Origin: Rehmannia glutinosa | Taxonomy: Eukaryota; Streptophyta; Magnoliopsida; Lamiales; Orobanchaceae | Direction of reading: 5' to 3' | Length of the DNA stretch: 64,000 bases | Assembly (NCBI GenBank): GCA_016081115.2 | Contig: JABTTQ020003422.1 | Coordinates: 123,118 to 187,117, forward strand | In this document: in pieces, positions 30,823 through 41,550 of the stretch | Numbering within the stretch: position 1 is the stretch's first letter | Layout of the letters: each line of letters starts with the position of its first letter | Translations under genes and position numbers: made by a program | The notes under the pieces: model-generated | Database searches by the model: none | Seen by the model: the letters and a program-made list of their open reading frames with translations, nothing else | What the model was told of the DNA's origin: nothing

Positions 30823-32377
30823 TGTTAAGAATTTTATTGTTTAGATTTTGATGAATGTCATGTAAAACTTAGAATAGAAAGTTGGCACCCCAATTCTTGA
30901 TGTAAAATGTATTGTAACAATTAGAGCCGCCAAGTGAGTTAAGTCGCCTACGCCATAATATGCAAGAAGACATTTGAAGATTGGAAGGAAGACCTTCTTT
31001 GTGAAACAATTTGAATATGGCAAAGAAGAGTAGACGGGAACTCTCTTGAAGAAGCGGTGAGATGCGGTGAGTGGAGCATCGGTCAAGTCAACTTGAGAAA
31101 ACCAAGTCTCAAGTTGAAGTGAATGAAAGAGTCATCCAATGATTGGAAGCGACTCACTAAGTCACCTGGGGAAAGCAAGGAAGCGGTCAAGTCGAGATAG
31201 CGTAAAAAGAACCGTTGCCGTAAATCAAGAGATTCACTTAAACAAGTAATATCTCCATACCACCTTTCTTGGAGTGCTCGATCCCGAGGAAGCGTGCAAA
31301 AGGAATGAACAAAGGAAGCACTACAACGTGTCGAACTCGAAAAGGTGAAAGAACAATTCATACGAGGAAACGGCAATTCCAAGAACGCAACAAGACAAGC
31401 CAACGATCGCAAGTGACTTTAAAAAAAAATAAGCCTATCTCTTCAACGGGCAAATTTTTGAAAGTTCACTATAAAAGGTGAGGAGTTTGTTTGAGAAGAG
31501 TGTGATACATATATGAAACACACGTGAGATATACAAGCACATCGAGAAAAACTGAAACATTCTCAATCCTGAAGCTACATTACGAAGTACATCAATCCAA
31601 CACTCACTGTGAAGGAAAGAGAACTTCAATCGGTTGAAGAGGAAACTATTGAAAACAAGGGGTCTACATTCGGGAAGGATTGTAGAAAGGTTCAAGGTAG
31701 AACCAAATCTTAAGCTTTTGGAGGGCTTCGTGATCAAATCCAAAGAGTTTGAGCAAGTGAGTTGTAGTAACAAGGCACTGCCCTGTGAAGAAGGCGAGTC
31801 GTCACGAGACGCTTGGTGAGTGATCAAGGCGTCTCGATCGAGTCCCTAGGGATCATGTCGGCTGTTGTGATCAAGACTTGTATCTGGACGGATCATTACC
31901 ACTTTTAAAGCGATCATTACTTAGTGGATTCCTCCGGGAGTTGGAGAAGAGAGGAGTAGAAGAATTACCCCATCTTGAACCTCTATAAAAACTTCTTTTG
32001 TGTCACTTATATTTCGACATTTAAATTCTGCACTTTTAATCGCTTATATCCGAGATAAATTTGCTATCCATTTGATAATTTATAAGTACTAAATCAAGCT
32101 CTAAAATCTTGCTTAATCAAACTTAAGGGTGTTAAGTCTTTACGCTGAACATAAAACCACAGTTGAGTTAAAATATAGCCAACAATGAATTACTCCATCA
32201 ACAACCCGGTGAGTCTGTTGAGAGATTAACTCTCTTGAGTGACTAATTCGACTGTCCATCAAGGACACAACTGTGTAGAATCAACTCTGTAGATTTAAAA
32301 GGACTAAATCGAAAATTTGGTAAGGTTTATTCAACCCCCCCTTCTAAACCTTACTCTTACACCCCTTGGGACCTACA
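30823..32377 (+). repeat. SIRE-type LTR, copy 1 (1555 bp)
   Basis: Starts TGTTAAG (the other copies have TGTTAGG) and ends CCTACA. It shares its length with the 61667-63221 copy. Confidence 0.88.
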
Positions 32378-32379
32378 AG

Positions 32380-32391
32380 TGGTATCAGAGC
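32380..32391 (+). promoter_or_regulatory. Primer binding site (tRNA-iMet)
   Basis: TGGTATCAGAGC, two bases after the LTR end. This is the only one of the three SIRE/copia plus-strand primer sites here that is fully conserved. Confidence 0.9.
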
Positions 32392-32879
32392 GGTTGGTTC
32401 ATTGAACCCTCCGCACCTTTGGTTCTTGAACTAGATCTCCAAACTTTTCAAAGTCTGCTTTAGTACTTAAACTTTCAAAACTCTTCTTTATCATTAAAAG
32501 TTATTATCATGGAAGCAAATTTGACACGCATCCCTATGTTCACTATTGAAGAATTTGATGATTGGAAAATTCGTATGCAGGCTCATCTATCAGCATTACA
32601 TGATGAGATGTGGATAGTGATAGAAGATGGGCCTCTGCAAATCTTAAAGGTGAATTTTGCAATTATGCACGAAGAGTTGCGGTGAAGGAGAAGAAGATGT
32701 TGCTCTAGACCGGTCATGGTTGAAAAACCAAGAACTCGAGTGGACAAATGATGACGAGAAAAAGATACAACCTGGACAATGTAGCCAAGGACATCCTTTA
32801 CAAAACCTTGGACAAAGCCATGTTCAACAAAGTCAAATCATGCAAAACGGCTAAAGAAATGGGACAAGTTGACATTGAT

Positions 32880-33800
32880 AGTACCTTTCGCTCTTTTGTT
32901 TGTATACAACGTTTCTTATCTCGACACCACACTTTTTCTCCTCCAATAGATCCAGCTCAGCTCAGAGCGCGACCTCGTTAGTTTCTTCAGAAAACTTTGC
33001 AACCCTAAACGTAGGGGCTCCAATTTTCATAGGGATAACCGCCTCAACTCCATAGGCCAACGAAAAGGCGTCTCCCGATTCTTTTCGATGTGTCGTTCTA
33101 TAGGACCATAACACGCGCGACAGCTCCTTGGGCCAACTTCCCTTAGATTCTTACAGTCTTGCTTTTAGAGTATACTTAAGTATCTTGTTTACCGCCTCGA
33201 CCTGCCCATTGGACTGTGGATGGTACGAAGTCGAGAAATGATTCTTAATGTGAAAGCCTTCACAAATATTTTGAAATCTTCGATTATCAAACTGTTTTCC
33301 ATTGTCCGAGACAATCGAATACGGTATCCCAAATCTACAAATAATAGACTTCCACACAAATCTGATAATTCTTTCCTTATCTATTTTAGCTAGAGGTTCC
33401 GCCTCAGCCCACTTTGTAAAATAATCCACCGCCACAATGGCATATCTCATGCCCCCTTTGCCAGTGGGGAGTGGTCCGATGAGGTCCATTCCCCATTTGG
33501 CAAATGGCCAAGGACTAAAGACAGAAGTAAGTTGTTCTGGATAGTACCTGACTTGTGGCGCGAACCGTTGACATCTTTTGCATTTTTAACGAGTGAGATT
33601 GCATCTTTTTTTAAGGACGACCAACAATATCCTTGTCGTATTAACTTGTAAGCAAGCGTCTGGTCCCCAGCATGGTTTCCGCATATGCCCTCGTGTACCT
33701 CTCGGAGAGCATAATCCGTGTCCATTTCAGATAGGCAACAAAGGAGTGGGACTAAATACCCACATTTGTACAGAACACCATCCACTAGTGTAAATCGAGT
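32880..33800 (-). pseudogene. Gypsy integrase (frameshifted, C-terminus truncated)
   Basis: The N-terminal zinc-binding region is in the 33447-34118 frame (HEGICGNHAGDQ...NAKDVNGSRHK, with the usual Cys pair altered). The core lies in the 33151-33489 frame: MDLIGPLPTGKGG, VDYFTKWAEAEPLAK, VSDNGKQFDNRRF and YHPQSNGQVEAVNK, which contain the D,D-35-E residues. Beyond 33150 the sequence continues in another frame (RTTHRKESGDAFSLAYG, VEAVIPMKIG). It stops at the junction with the SIRE fragment at about 32880. Confidence 0.88.
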
Positions 33801-34029
33801 AGCCTGAGTTCGTAATGTTCCGGCTTCGGTCTTATCTTCCGGCTGAACCCTGTTCTCCAAATATTGGATAATTGGGGTCATCCAGGTCAGCTCGGTTATT
33901 TCATTGGCATGTATTTTCTGTACATTGAGCGACGAAGCGGACAGTTGGGTAACAGTGACATCTGCGATCGTGTCGGTTCCTGGGCTGGAGGCTAAACGTG
34001 CCAGAGCATCCTCCTGCATGTTGTCGGTT

Positions 34030-34830
34030 CTAGGAATATGTAGGACTTCCACCTTGAAATGGGAAAGTTTCCATTTTACCAATTCGAGCGATTTTTTGTT
34101 CCTTGGCCTCGTATTCACCGTTTATTTGATGGACCACTAGTTGAGAGTCACTATGCACAAGCAACCGCTTCAAGCCCATCGATGCCGCCATCTCTAACCC
34201 AGCCAGGAGTGCTTCATACTCGGCCTTGTTGTTAGTCATCGGAAACTAAAACCGCACGGCCGAGCAGTAGCATTTGAATTTTGCATCGATTATCATGATC
34301 CCACCCCTTGCTCAGCCTGCAGTGGAAGAGCCATCGATGAACAACTTCCACTCCTGGTCTTCGATCACATCTAGCTGAATTGAAGGGGTAAATTCGGCGA
34401 CAAAATCAGCTAATGCTTGTCCTTTGATTGCGGTCCGTGGCTCGTATGAGATGTCGAATTGGCTGAGTTCGATGGCCCACTTAATCATCTGACCCGAAGT
34501 ATCTGGTCGGTGAAGAACTTGCTTCAGTGGATAATTAGTCAGTACCACAATCTTATGCTCCATAAAATATGGATGGAGCTTACGAGCTGAGATAACCAAT
34601 GAATACGCCAACTTCTCCATGGGCGGATATCGGAGCTCGGCATCGTGCAATGCCTGGCTTGTATAGTAAATAGGGTGCTAGATAGAGTTGTCCAACCTGA
34701 TAAGCACCAAGCTGACGGCGTACCCGGAGACCGCAAGATATAATTACAAACTCTCACCCCGGTTTGGTTTTTGTAGCACCGGGATTGAGGCTAAGTGTTG
34801 CTTGAGTGATTCGAAAGCGACCTGCGTTTG
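34030..34830 (-). pseudogene. Gypsy RNase H and second (Tat-type) RNase H
   Basis: The first RNase H: 34312-34650 (YPPMEKLAYSLVISARKLHP, HKIVVLTNYPLKQVLHRPDT, KWAIELSQFDISYEPR). The linker IKGQALADFVAEFTP leads to the second RNase H (KLFIDGSSTAG, then after a stop MTNNKAEYEALLAGLEMA and LLVHSDSQLVVHQINGEY). Two stops and one frameshift interrupt it. The D-E-D residues of the second domain (FIDGS, AEYEAL, HSDSQ) are visible. Confidence 0.85.
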
Positions 34831-34839
34831 CTCGGTCCA

Positions 34840-35848
34840 TTAAAAGTTCTTATTTTTCTTTACCATTTCGAAGAAAAATTTACATTTGTCCGTGGATCTT
34901 GAAACAAATCGATTTAGGACGGCTATACGCCTTGTTAAACTTTGCACTTTTTTAATGGAATTAGGGGGTTCAACATCAATTATGGCTTTGATTTTATTCG
35001 GGTTGGCTTCAATTCCCCTCTGACTAACCATATAGCCCGAAAATTTACCCGAGCCAACCCCAAAGGTACATTTTTTCGGGTTTAACATCATCTTATACTC
35101 GCACAAAATTGCATACATTTTATTAAAATCAGCAAGATGATCAGATATGTACAAGGATTTCACCAGCATGTCATCAACATAGACCTCCATGGTATGACCT
35201 ATTAATTCCTCGAACATTTTATTGGCTAACCCAAAAATAGGTCGTCCCGGTGTTCTTGAGTCTGAATGGCATCATTTTATAACTGTAGACCCCATGAGCC
35301 GAGAAGAATGACGTGTTTTCTTCATCGTCTGGATGTATTTGGATCTGATTGTAGCCAGAATACGCGTCTATAAAGCTCATGAGCTCGTGGCCATCCGTGG
35401 CATCCACCATGTAGTCTATGTTGGGTAAGGGGTAGCTATCTTTTGGGCACGCTTTTTTAAGGTCGGTAAAATCAACACAGAGACGCCATAGTCCATTGCT
35501 CTTTTTCACCAAGACAGGGTTAGCCACCCAACGAGGGTAAAGGGCTTTCCTTATGAATTGATTATCCAGCAACTTAGTAACTTCGGCCTCCAGGGCAGCC
35601 TGCCTATCATGGCCGAGCTTGCGTCGCTTTTGTATAACCGGTCGAAATGTTAGGTTGAAGTTTAAATGGTGGAAAGCATGCTTAAGATCGATACCAGGCA
35701 TATCAGAATGTGTCCACGCGAAAACCTTAAGGTTGTTTCCAAGGAATTCGATCAATTCCGACCTGAACGGCTCTTGGAGGTCGTGGCCAATTCGCAGTTG
35801 GCGTCCCCCGTGTTGCTTATCGACATCTACTATGTCGATTTGTTCCAC
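34840..35848 (-). pseudogene. Gypsy reverse transcriptase (two frames)
   Basis: 35219-35848 carries the fingers and palm (DLKHAFHHLNFN, VKKSNGLWRLCVDFTDLKKA, SYPLPNIDYMVD, MSFIDAYSGYNQI). 34840-35217 carries the catalytic YVDDMLVKS followed by LNPKKCTFGVGSGKFSGYMV. One stop or frameshift near 35218 separates them. The catalytic aspartates are intact in both parts. Confidence 0.9.
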
Positions 35849-36167
35849 TAAACTCTGCGTCTTCCGCTTCTTACTCCCTCTCTCTTTTTTCTCGTAGGGC
35901 GTTTCTCCTCAATTGCCGGTTTTTCCTTGATCTCTGGCTCGATCTCGGTCACTGGCTCTTTCCCAGGCCATCTGCCCAGGTTGGCTTCCGTAGTGGCCAT
36001 TGCATCCTGCTCGGGTTAGATTTTCTTCCCTGAGTTATCTTTCGTTGTCCCGATGGATTCACCTCTCTTCATTACATTGATCTTGGCGGGTCAGAGTTTG
36101 AGAGAACATTCATGTGATTCCCTCTAGTTTCCTTTGTGGATGGCTTCTCCATCCGGAGTTGGGGACT

Positions 36168-36938
36168 TTATACAGAATGATATTTGGAGATGGCTGCTTT
36201 TAGATGATATAGCAACGGCCTCCCAATGATTGCATTGTACTCGGAGTCGGCATTAATAATCTTAAATGTGGTGATGACAGTCCGTTTATGTACTCCTTGC
36301 CCCATTTGAATGGGCAGTTCCACCTTTCCGAGTGGGATGATTCTCCCACCTCCAAAACCCAAGATATTGTCGTTGCACGACCGAATATAACTATCATCCA
36401 TATTTAGCCTTCTGAAAGCTCGGATGTAGATGACTAACGAGTAGTTGCCTGAATTAATAAGAATTTTGTGCACTGGAATGCCCAGAATAGGTGTTGTGAT
36501 GACCAGGGGATCAGAATGGGGGTGCACCACCTGGTCGCCATCCATGTCAGAAAAGGCAAAGCGACTCGTTGGTTGGCCTTCTCGGATTTCTGCAACCCAA
36601 ATTTGTATTTCTGCGTGGGCGGCTTCCCTTATGCCGGCCTTCCTATTTCGATTAGAGTGGCTGTCCTCACCCGCATTGGTGTTTATCCTATTGGTGTTAG
36701 ACATCATCAGAATTTCTCGCCCTTGGTTCTCATTTGGCGGCAATGGCAGGCGAGCCGAATTTGGTAGTCGCTCTGGATTTACCCCCAGAGCGAGTGCTGG
36801 TGGTGGCCGTAACTCGTGGACGTATTGCTTAAGGCAACCCCTTTGTACTATGCGTATTATCTTCCTGATGAGGTCTCGACACTTATCTATCTCGTGCCCT
36901 ATCGACTTGTGATAAGAACAATACCTTTGAGCATCCAA
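36168..36938 (-). pseudogene. Gypsy gag C-terminus and protease
   Basis: This 256-codon frame starts with a zinc-finger-like YCSYHKSIGHEIDKC (Tat elements use this Cys/His pattern). It ends with an aspartic protease region VITTPILGIPVHKILINSG. The catalytic DSG triad reads NSG (Asp to Asn), so the protease should be inactive. It also carries LGFGGGRIIPLGKVELPIQMG and AIIGRPLLYHLKA, typical of retropepsin flaps. Confidence 0.8.
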
Positions 36939-38300
36939 TTTGGTAAGATCCAGCCTTAAAGGACAGCTTGGTGGTAGCAGATTAAGACATTGTATTTCAT
37001 TCCATATGACTCACACTCATCAGCGCCGCTACCTCGGCACACACCTCTTGATAAGACTTATACCAAATGGTCGGGTTCTCGGAGAAAGACTTTGAACCCC
37101 AACCCCAAGCCGGAAGTAGATTCATTTTTACCATCCTTCTTCAAGCCCCCTGTTCTGCTCGGGACGTTGACTTGCGCTGGCTTCTTCGGCGTAGATATGG
37201 TGCTCTGCGCAAATGAGGAACTCCTGAGGAAAGATCGCCCCCAACTCATGAATAGAGTAATTAAACTAGGTTTTGGGAGCGAGCCCGACCATGTTCGCAA
37301 TCAGAATTGCATCATCCGAGACGGGCTCCATCTCTCGGATTTGCTTGTTAAACCGAACTATATAACTTTTCAAAGGCTCATCTTTGCCCTGTTTTATATT
37401 GACAAGGGAGTCTTTTGGCGCACCCCGAACCTTGGACGTAAGGAATTGAGTGGTGAACGCGGGCGCCAGGTCACCCCAAGACCGAACCCTATGGGAGGGT
37501 CCGGAACAATCGATGGACCCGATCTCCCAAAGTCAACGGAAATGCTCTGCACAGGATAGCGTCACTGTGGCTATATTGTTCCATCCATGCTAAGTACTTA
37601 TGGACATGTATTGTCGGGTCGGTCTCCACATTGTACAGACCGATCTGAGGCTCCTTAAACTTTGCTGGTAGAGGGGTTGACAAAATGCCAGGAGCGAACG
37701 GCAACACAACACTGGGCTGGCCCGTTACAAGGCTTGGCGTCTGATACTGAATATCATCGGGACTCTCTTCCAACTCATCCAAACGATGACGTAAACGCAA
37801 TATTTCTGCTTCTCGCTCGTTCAGCGGACTAGGGTCCTGAGCCTGGTTGGCCCTGCCAGGCTCCCTCTCATCGTGGAAGCAGAGTGTAGAAACAATCGAT
37901 TGAGCAGGACGAATGGGATTAAGTCCCAAACGCCTTGCAAACACTGAGCAAGCCTAATGTGGGCGTGGGAGCACCGGTAGAGATTCGGCTACCCGGCTCT
38001 GCTCTCCAGCGTCATTGCATGGCCGTCTCTTGTCACGCCTACTGCATTGTTCATTATGGGAACCGACTTCTTGATTTTCGTTGTTGGGAGGTGCTGGGAC
38101 CTGAGGATTTGCATTTAATGGGGGGTTGGGTTGATGAGTATTTACGGGAAGTGGAGGTTGTATCTGTGGGGGGGTGCTCGCAAGGGTTTGAGAAATAAAT
38201 TGATTCATTTGCTGGACAAATGTGGGGTTAGCGAATAGCTGAGTAAAAGAAAGCAAAACCGCACTACCCGCCCGATCGGGGCACGCGGTTTGGCCATTGG
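36939..38300 (-). pseudogene. Gypsy gag (capsid) in several frames
   Basis: 38256-37954 gives the Pro/Gln-rich N terminus (PPQIQPPLPVNTHQPNPP). 37944-37489 gives the start of the capsid (LYNVETDPTIHVHKYLAWME, LTLGDRVHRLFRTLP). The minus strand at about 37450-37280 encodes VRGAPKDSLVNIKQGKDEPL in another frame. Several frameshifts are present. Plus-strand frames overlapping this region are shadows. Confidence 0.75.
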
Positions 38301-38436
38301 TGTTACAGCGACCGAGGTGGGTCTCGATTGCACGACGTTTCGATATGTCTGACTCATGCTTTTACGGAAAATAAAACTAAGTTACCTTAACTGACACAGC
38401 TTAAGTAGCTAGAAATTCTGACTGGACCAAGACGGA

Positions 38437-38454
38437 CCCTCCTTCTAGCGCCAA
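38437..38454 (-). promoter_or_regulatory. Gypsy primer binding site
   Basis: The minus strand reads TTGGCGCTAGAAGGAGGG just inside the LTR, the position and TTGGCGC start usual for Tat/gypsy elements. Confidence 0.7.
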
Positions 38455-38459
38455 TTTGT

Positions 38460-39041
38460 TGACGAGCGTTTTGGGCCAACAAGGAAAATATATGACAAAG
38501 CTAGTACATGGAAATGAAATAAACTCAAAGATATGGCTAATTCTGCCTTTTTATATTGAAAGCCGAGCAGGAAGTTTCTGGTCGGTTATACTCTTACAGC
38601 TAGAGCTTTTACAAGTGTTTTTCTAGATTATCTCTCTTGTCTTCTTCATAATAAATGAATCATATTTATACCCATATCATTAGTGGATTTTTAATCATCA
38701 TTACATTTAACACCAGAGTGATTACAAGGGGACACATGTCCTTCTGTCAACATGCATGTTAGCCAAGTATTTTGGCACTTGTCGACTCATCTTGTTATTA
38801 TGCTGAGAAGTGGCGGTTTATTGTGCTAATGGGGTACTCAACCTTCCTTAGTTGGGTGGTTATCCTTCAAATCTCCCCACCATAATTGTGCCTAGCGCGA
38901 GCCGAGCTCACTTCATGCAACATCATGAGCTCGGCTGTTAGTGTCATCAACTCGGTCCTTGTTGTCCCGTGGGCCCCACACTGTTGCCAGCTGAATGACC
39001 ACGTGGAGTAATTTATTGCCAGCTCAGCTCGGGTATCATCA
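38460..39041 (-). repeat. Gypsy 5' LTR (582 bp; boundaries partly inferred)
   Basis: On the minus strand it starts TGATGATACCCGAGC and ends CGCTCGTCA, next to the primer site. CGAGCTCGG-type palindromes (38899-38935, 39020) lie in U3. A TATA-like motif (GGTATAAATATG, plus about 38662-38673) lies downstream. A shorter alternative is 38457-38752, which has 7-bp inverted ends TGTTGAC/GTCAACA. The second LTR is lost, so neither can be confirmed here. Confidence 0.6.
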
Positions 39042-39083
39042 GGTTATAATAATATAATATTGATCTCTTGTCACATCTCTTGC

Positions 39084-39090
39084 CTATAAA
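39084..39090 (+). promoter_or_regulatory. TATA box of chitinase copy B
   Basis: GCCTATAAATTGACTC, about 62 bp before the ATG and about 40 bp from the gypsy LTR end. It has the same context as the copy A TATA box. Confidence 0.75.
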
Positions 39091-39151
39091 TTGACTCACA
39101 ACAAACACGCAATTAAAACAATCAAAAAAATTAATTTATCATCTCTCAAAA

Positions 39152-39972
39152 ATGGCTTCCTATAACTCTCATATCCCCATCATGATCTTGATTGCTTTTT
39201 CACTAATCAGCTCCTCACATTCACAAACATCATGTGGAATATCAGTCTACTGGGGCCAAAATACCGGCAAAGGGACTCTTAGGGACGCATGTGCCACCAA
39301 CAACTATAAGTACGTGAACATTGCATTCTTGACCACCTTCGGTAGTGAAGATTTATGGAGACCTGAACTGAAGGGGAATAAAAAGAGACCACCTTCGGTA
39401 GTGACCAAACCCATGTTCTATGGAACACTTTCTTAGGCGACACTGATTCGGTATTCTCCCGTCCCCTGGGGAATATTGTTTTAGACGGCGTTGACTTTGC
39501 TATCGAGTCTGCAGGTTTCAACGTGTATTGGGATGACCTTGCCAGGGCCCTGTCAGGATATAGCACACCACAAAGAAAGGTCTACTTATCTGCGGCCCCG
39601 CAATGTCTTTATCCGGATGCTAATCTGGATACAGCTATTGCAACCGGGCTTTTCGACTACGTTTGGGTACAGTTTTACGACAGTCCATTTTGTGATTACA
39701 GGGTCGGCGTCTCCGGTGTTTTGAATGTATGGAATGTGTGGAATTCTTCACTTCCGGCGAATAGTCAGCTTTTCTTGGGCTTGCCAGCGTCTCCATCGGC
39801 GGGTGCCGGATACATTCCCACTGATGTGCTCATGAATGAGATTGTGCCGGTGATTAGGACTTCCCCAAACTATGGAGGGGTCATGCTATGGGATCGGTTC
39901 GGTGATGTGCAACAGGGGTACAGCTCAAGTATAAATGTGTGCAATTTACAAAAACTTATATCAATCCTTTAA
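39152..39972 (+). pseudogene. Class III chitinase (GH18, hevamine type) copy B, internally deleted
   Basis: Starts at ATG 39152 with a signal peptide (MASYNSHIPIMILIAFSLI) and mature start CGISVYWGQNTGKGTLRDAC. After VNIAFLTTFGS the frame enters 56 bases bounded by an 18-bp direct repeat (39331-39348, 39387-39404). About 55-60 codons including the LSLGG strand are then missing. Homology resumes in another frame at LWNTFLGDTDS, DGVDFAIE (39484-39507), YWDDLARALSGYS, KVYLSAAPQC, FDYVWVQFYDSPFCDY, FLGLPASPSAGAGYIP, PNYGGVMLWDRF, and ends SLINVC-like at 39972. The catalytic DxxDxDxE motif has Ala in place of the third Asp (Asp125 of hevamine), while Glu is kept. No intron would restore the frame. 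It is a pseudogene or at best encodes a truncated secreted peptide of about 94 residues. Confidence 0.92.
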
Positions 39973-40447
39973 TTTACATGTATCATGTGTGTTGTGTTGG
40001 TCTATCATATATGACTTTGTAATTGTTCCCATAAAGATTTCGTTTGTTTGTGTCAGCTATGTGAGGGCGACATCATTTGTAATTGTGTCATGTGTACTAA
40101 TTGGTGTTTCCATTAATATCATATATGCTGCATTTCTTTCTAACTTTTAAGGTAGGAATTTAGCTAATCTACGTGGAATTCCAATGAAAGCATGGCAAAC
40201 TTGTTGATGCTTAATTATATCGATCGGCCATTAATTTACTATATATTAATTTGTGATAGCTTAAACATTAATAAAATAAAATCCTAATTCAGTTATTGAT
40301 GAGAATCAAACTCCAAACCTGTAATTTGTGTTTTAGAGTCTAGTTTGAGCTAGAGAGTCTGGAGATTTTTCAAATACTCATACCGAGAACCGTACTGAAC
40401 CACTCCGAACCCAGAACCCGAAGCTAGAACCGATTTTAAAGATTTTA
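39973..40447 (+). other. 3' flank of chitinase copy B
   Basis: Gene-free. 40045-40300 is duplicated at 43050-43495 (TGTGAGGGCGACATC, GTGTCATGTGTACT, TTCCATTAATATCATATATG, GGAATTCCAA). It probably represents the 3' untranslated and downstream region. Confidence 0.65.
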
Positions 40448-40458
40448 TATAAATACAT
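40448..40458. repeat. 11-bp duplication TATAAATACAT (left)
   Basis: Identical to 41540-41550. The length suits a Mutator-like target-site duplication. Confidence 0.65.
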
Positions 40459-41223
40459 GATTTGGTTTAAATGAGACCACCCTCCCTAAGTGAGACAGTG
40501 TGGACTCATCTTATCCATTAATCTTAAAAAATGAAGGGATGTGGTTAATTCGGTTTTTAATTATTTCCTAGTTTTTGGTGATTTTAAGGGTAAGGTTGTA
40601 ATTTTGTAATTAAAATTAGTGGTCCGAGCGGATTTTATGAGTCGAAATTGACATCAGGATTTTTGTGGCGGAATTTAAGGAACTGTTTTCTTTCCAAATA
40701 TTTTTATTTTCAAAGATAGTTAGGGTTCTTCTCTTTGCATAATTAGATATCAAATAATGCATATTTAGTTATTTTGTTGGCACTTTGTTTTACAAAAATA
40801 AGACAATTGAATATAATGTCGCATATGTAGTTATACTACTGTTTTGCATAAATAGGTTCAATATAATGTATATTTGGGAAGTTGCTTTTGGAAATTATAA
40901 AAATGAGATGTTACATAATGTACTACATATTTAGTTATTCCACAATGCATAGATAGTTTCTAGATAATACATAGTTAGTTGATTTTGTTGCATAGTTTAT
41001 GGCGTCTTGCATAGTTGGATATCTTTGTACTACATATTAGTTTTTTTACGTTGCATATATAGTTTTCGGATAATGCATATATAGTTGAGTTTTGTTGCAT
41101 ATTTATTTTTCGAACTCACTGTTCGTTATTGTGCACCGACTTTTCTTGTTTTTTCTCTGTAATTTTCATGAACTGTAATTTTCGAGTTCTTTATAGTTTT
41201 TTTTATTTGCGTTAATGGAGGAA

Positions 41224-41306
<83 letters not shown>

Positions 41307-41539
41307 GAGAGAGAGACGTGAGATTGGGGAAATTGGGAGATGTGTGAGAGAGAGAAAAATTTGATTCCATTTTTGCATCTAACTTGTTATGTTATTTTAC
41401 CCTACTACCCTTATATTGATTAAATTAATATTTTAATATATTTTTATCCATTAAATCATACCCATTGTTTAATAGTGGGGGATGGTTGGGATTAGTCCAT
41501 TGTGTCTCACCTAAAGACATGGTCTCACTTGATCCCTCC
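40459..41539. mobile_element. Non-autonomous TIR element, possibly Mutator-like (1081 bp)
   Basis: The left end (GGTTTAAATGAGACCACC, then TAAGTGAGACAGTGTGGACT) and the right end read inward (GGGATCAAGTGAGACCATG, then AGGTGAGACACAATGGACT) form an inverted repeat of about 60 bp with some mismatches. It is flanked by an 11-bp duplication. No transposase was recognised. A long (GA)n microsatellite and many GCATA(T)TTAGTT words lie inside. Confidence 0.65.
41227..41315. repeat. (GA)n microsatellite
   Basis: About 38 uninterrupted GA units, followed by GTGAGAGAGAGAGA. It creates a spurious Ser-Leu repeat ORF on the minus strand. Confidence 0.95.
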
Positions 41540-41550
41540 TATAAATACAT

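Larger units (their letters stand above)
30823..32879 (+). mobile_element. 5' part of a SIRE-type copia element (LTR, primer binding site, gag start), truncated
   Basis: The LTR 30823-32377 (TGTTAAGAATTTTATTG ... GGGACCTACA) matches the LTRs at 50241 and 61667. A TATA box CTATAAAAGG lies at 31469-31478. The primer binding site TGGTATCAGAGC (32380-32391) is the standard complement of initiator tRNA-Met. gag begins at ATG 32509 (MEANLTRIPMFTIEEFDDWK), and the frame is broken within about 180 bases. The element stops abruptly at about 32879 within gag and abuts gypsy integrase sequence in the opposite orientation. Confidence 0.88.
32880..39041 (-). mobile_element. Ty3/gypsy retrotransposon of the Tat clade, 3' end missing
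   Basis: On the minus strand the order is LTR, primer binding site, gag, protease, RT, RNase H, a second RNase H, integrase. The extra RNase H after the first one (34030-34330) is the diagnostic of the plant Tat clade (Retand/Ogre relatives). The integrase runs to 32880 and is cut there by the SIRE fragment, so the 3' LTR is absent. Many short frameshifts break gag-pol. The element is upstream of, and very close to, chitinase copy B. Confidence 0.88.

Noticed and set aside
30841..31827. Minus-strand frames of 81-130 codons
   Set aside because: They lie within the SIRE LTR, and similar antisense frames appear in the other LTR copies; no protein motif.
36445..37559. Plus-strand frames of 155 and 189 codons as possible genes
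   Set aside because: They are antisense to gypsy gag and protease coding, which has clear family motifs on the minus strand; the plus frames show none.
38457..38752. Shorter gypsy LTR with 7-bp inverted ends TGTTGAC/GTCAACA
   Set aside because: Kept as an alternative only; the GAGCTCGG-rich stretch beyond 38752 looks like LTR U3 and the longer reading gives matching TGA...TCA ends next to the primer site.
39430..39436. An intron in chitinase copy B bridging the frameshift
   Set aside because: GT-AG pairs exist but splicing would not restore the missing 55-60 codons, and class III chitinase genes usually lack introns.
41166..41378. Minus-strand ORF with a long Ser-Leu repeat
   Set aside because: It is only the translation of the (GA)n microsatellite.
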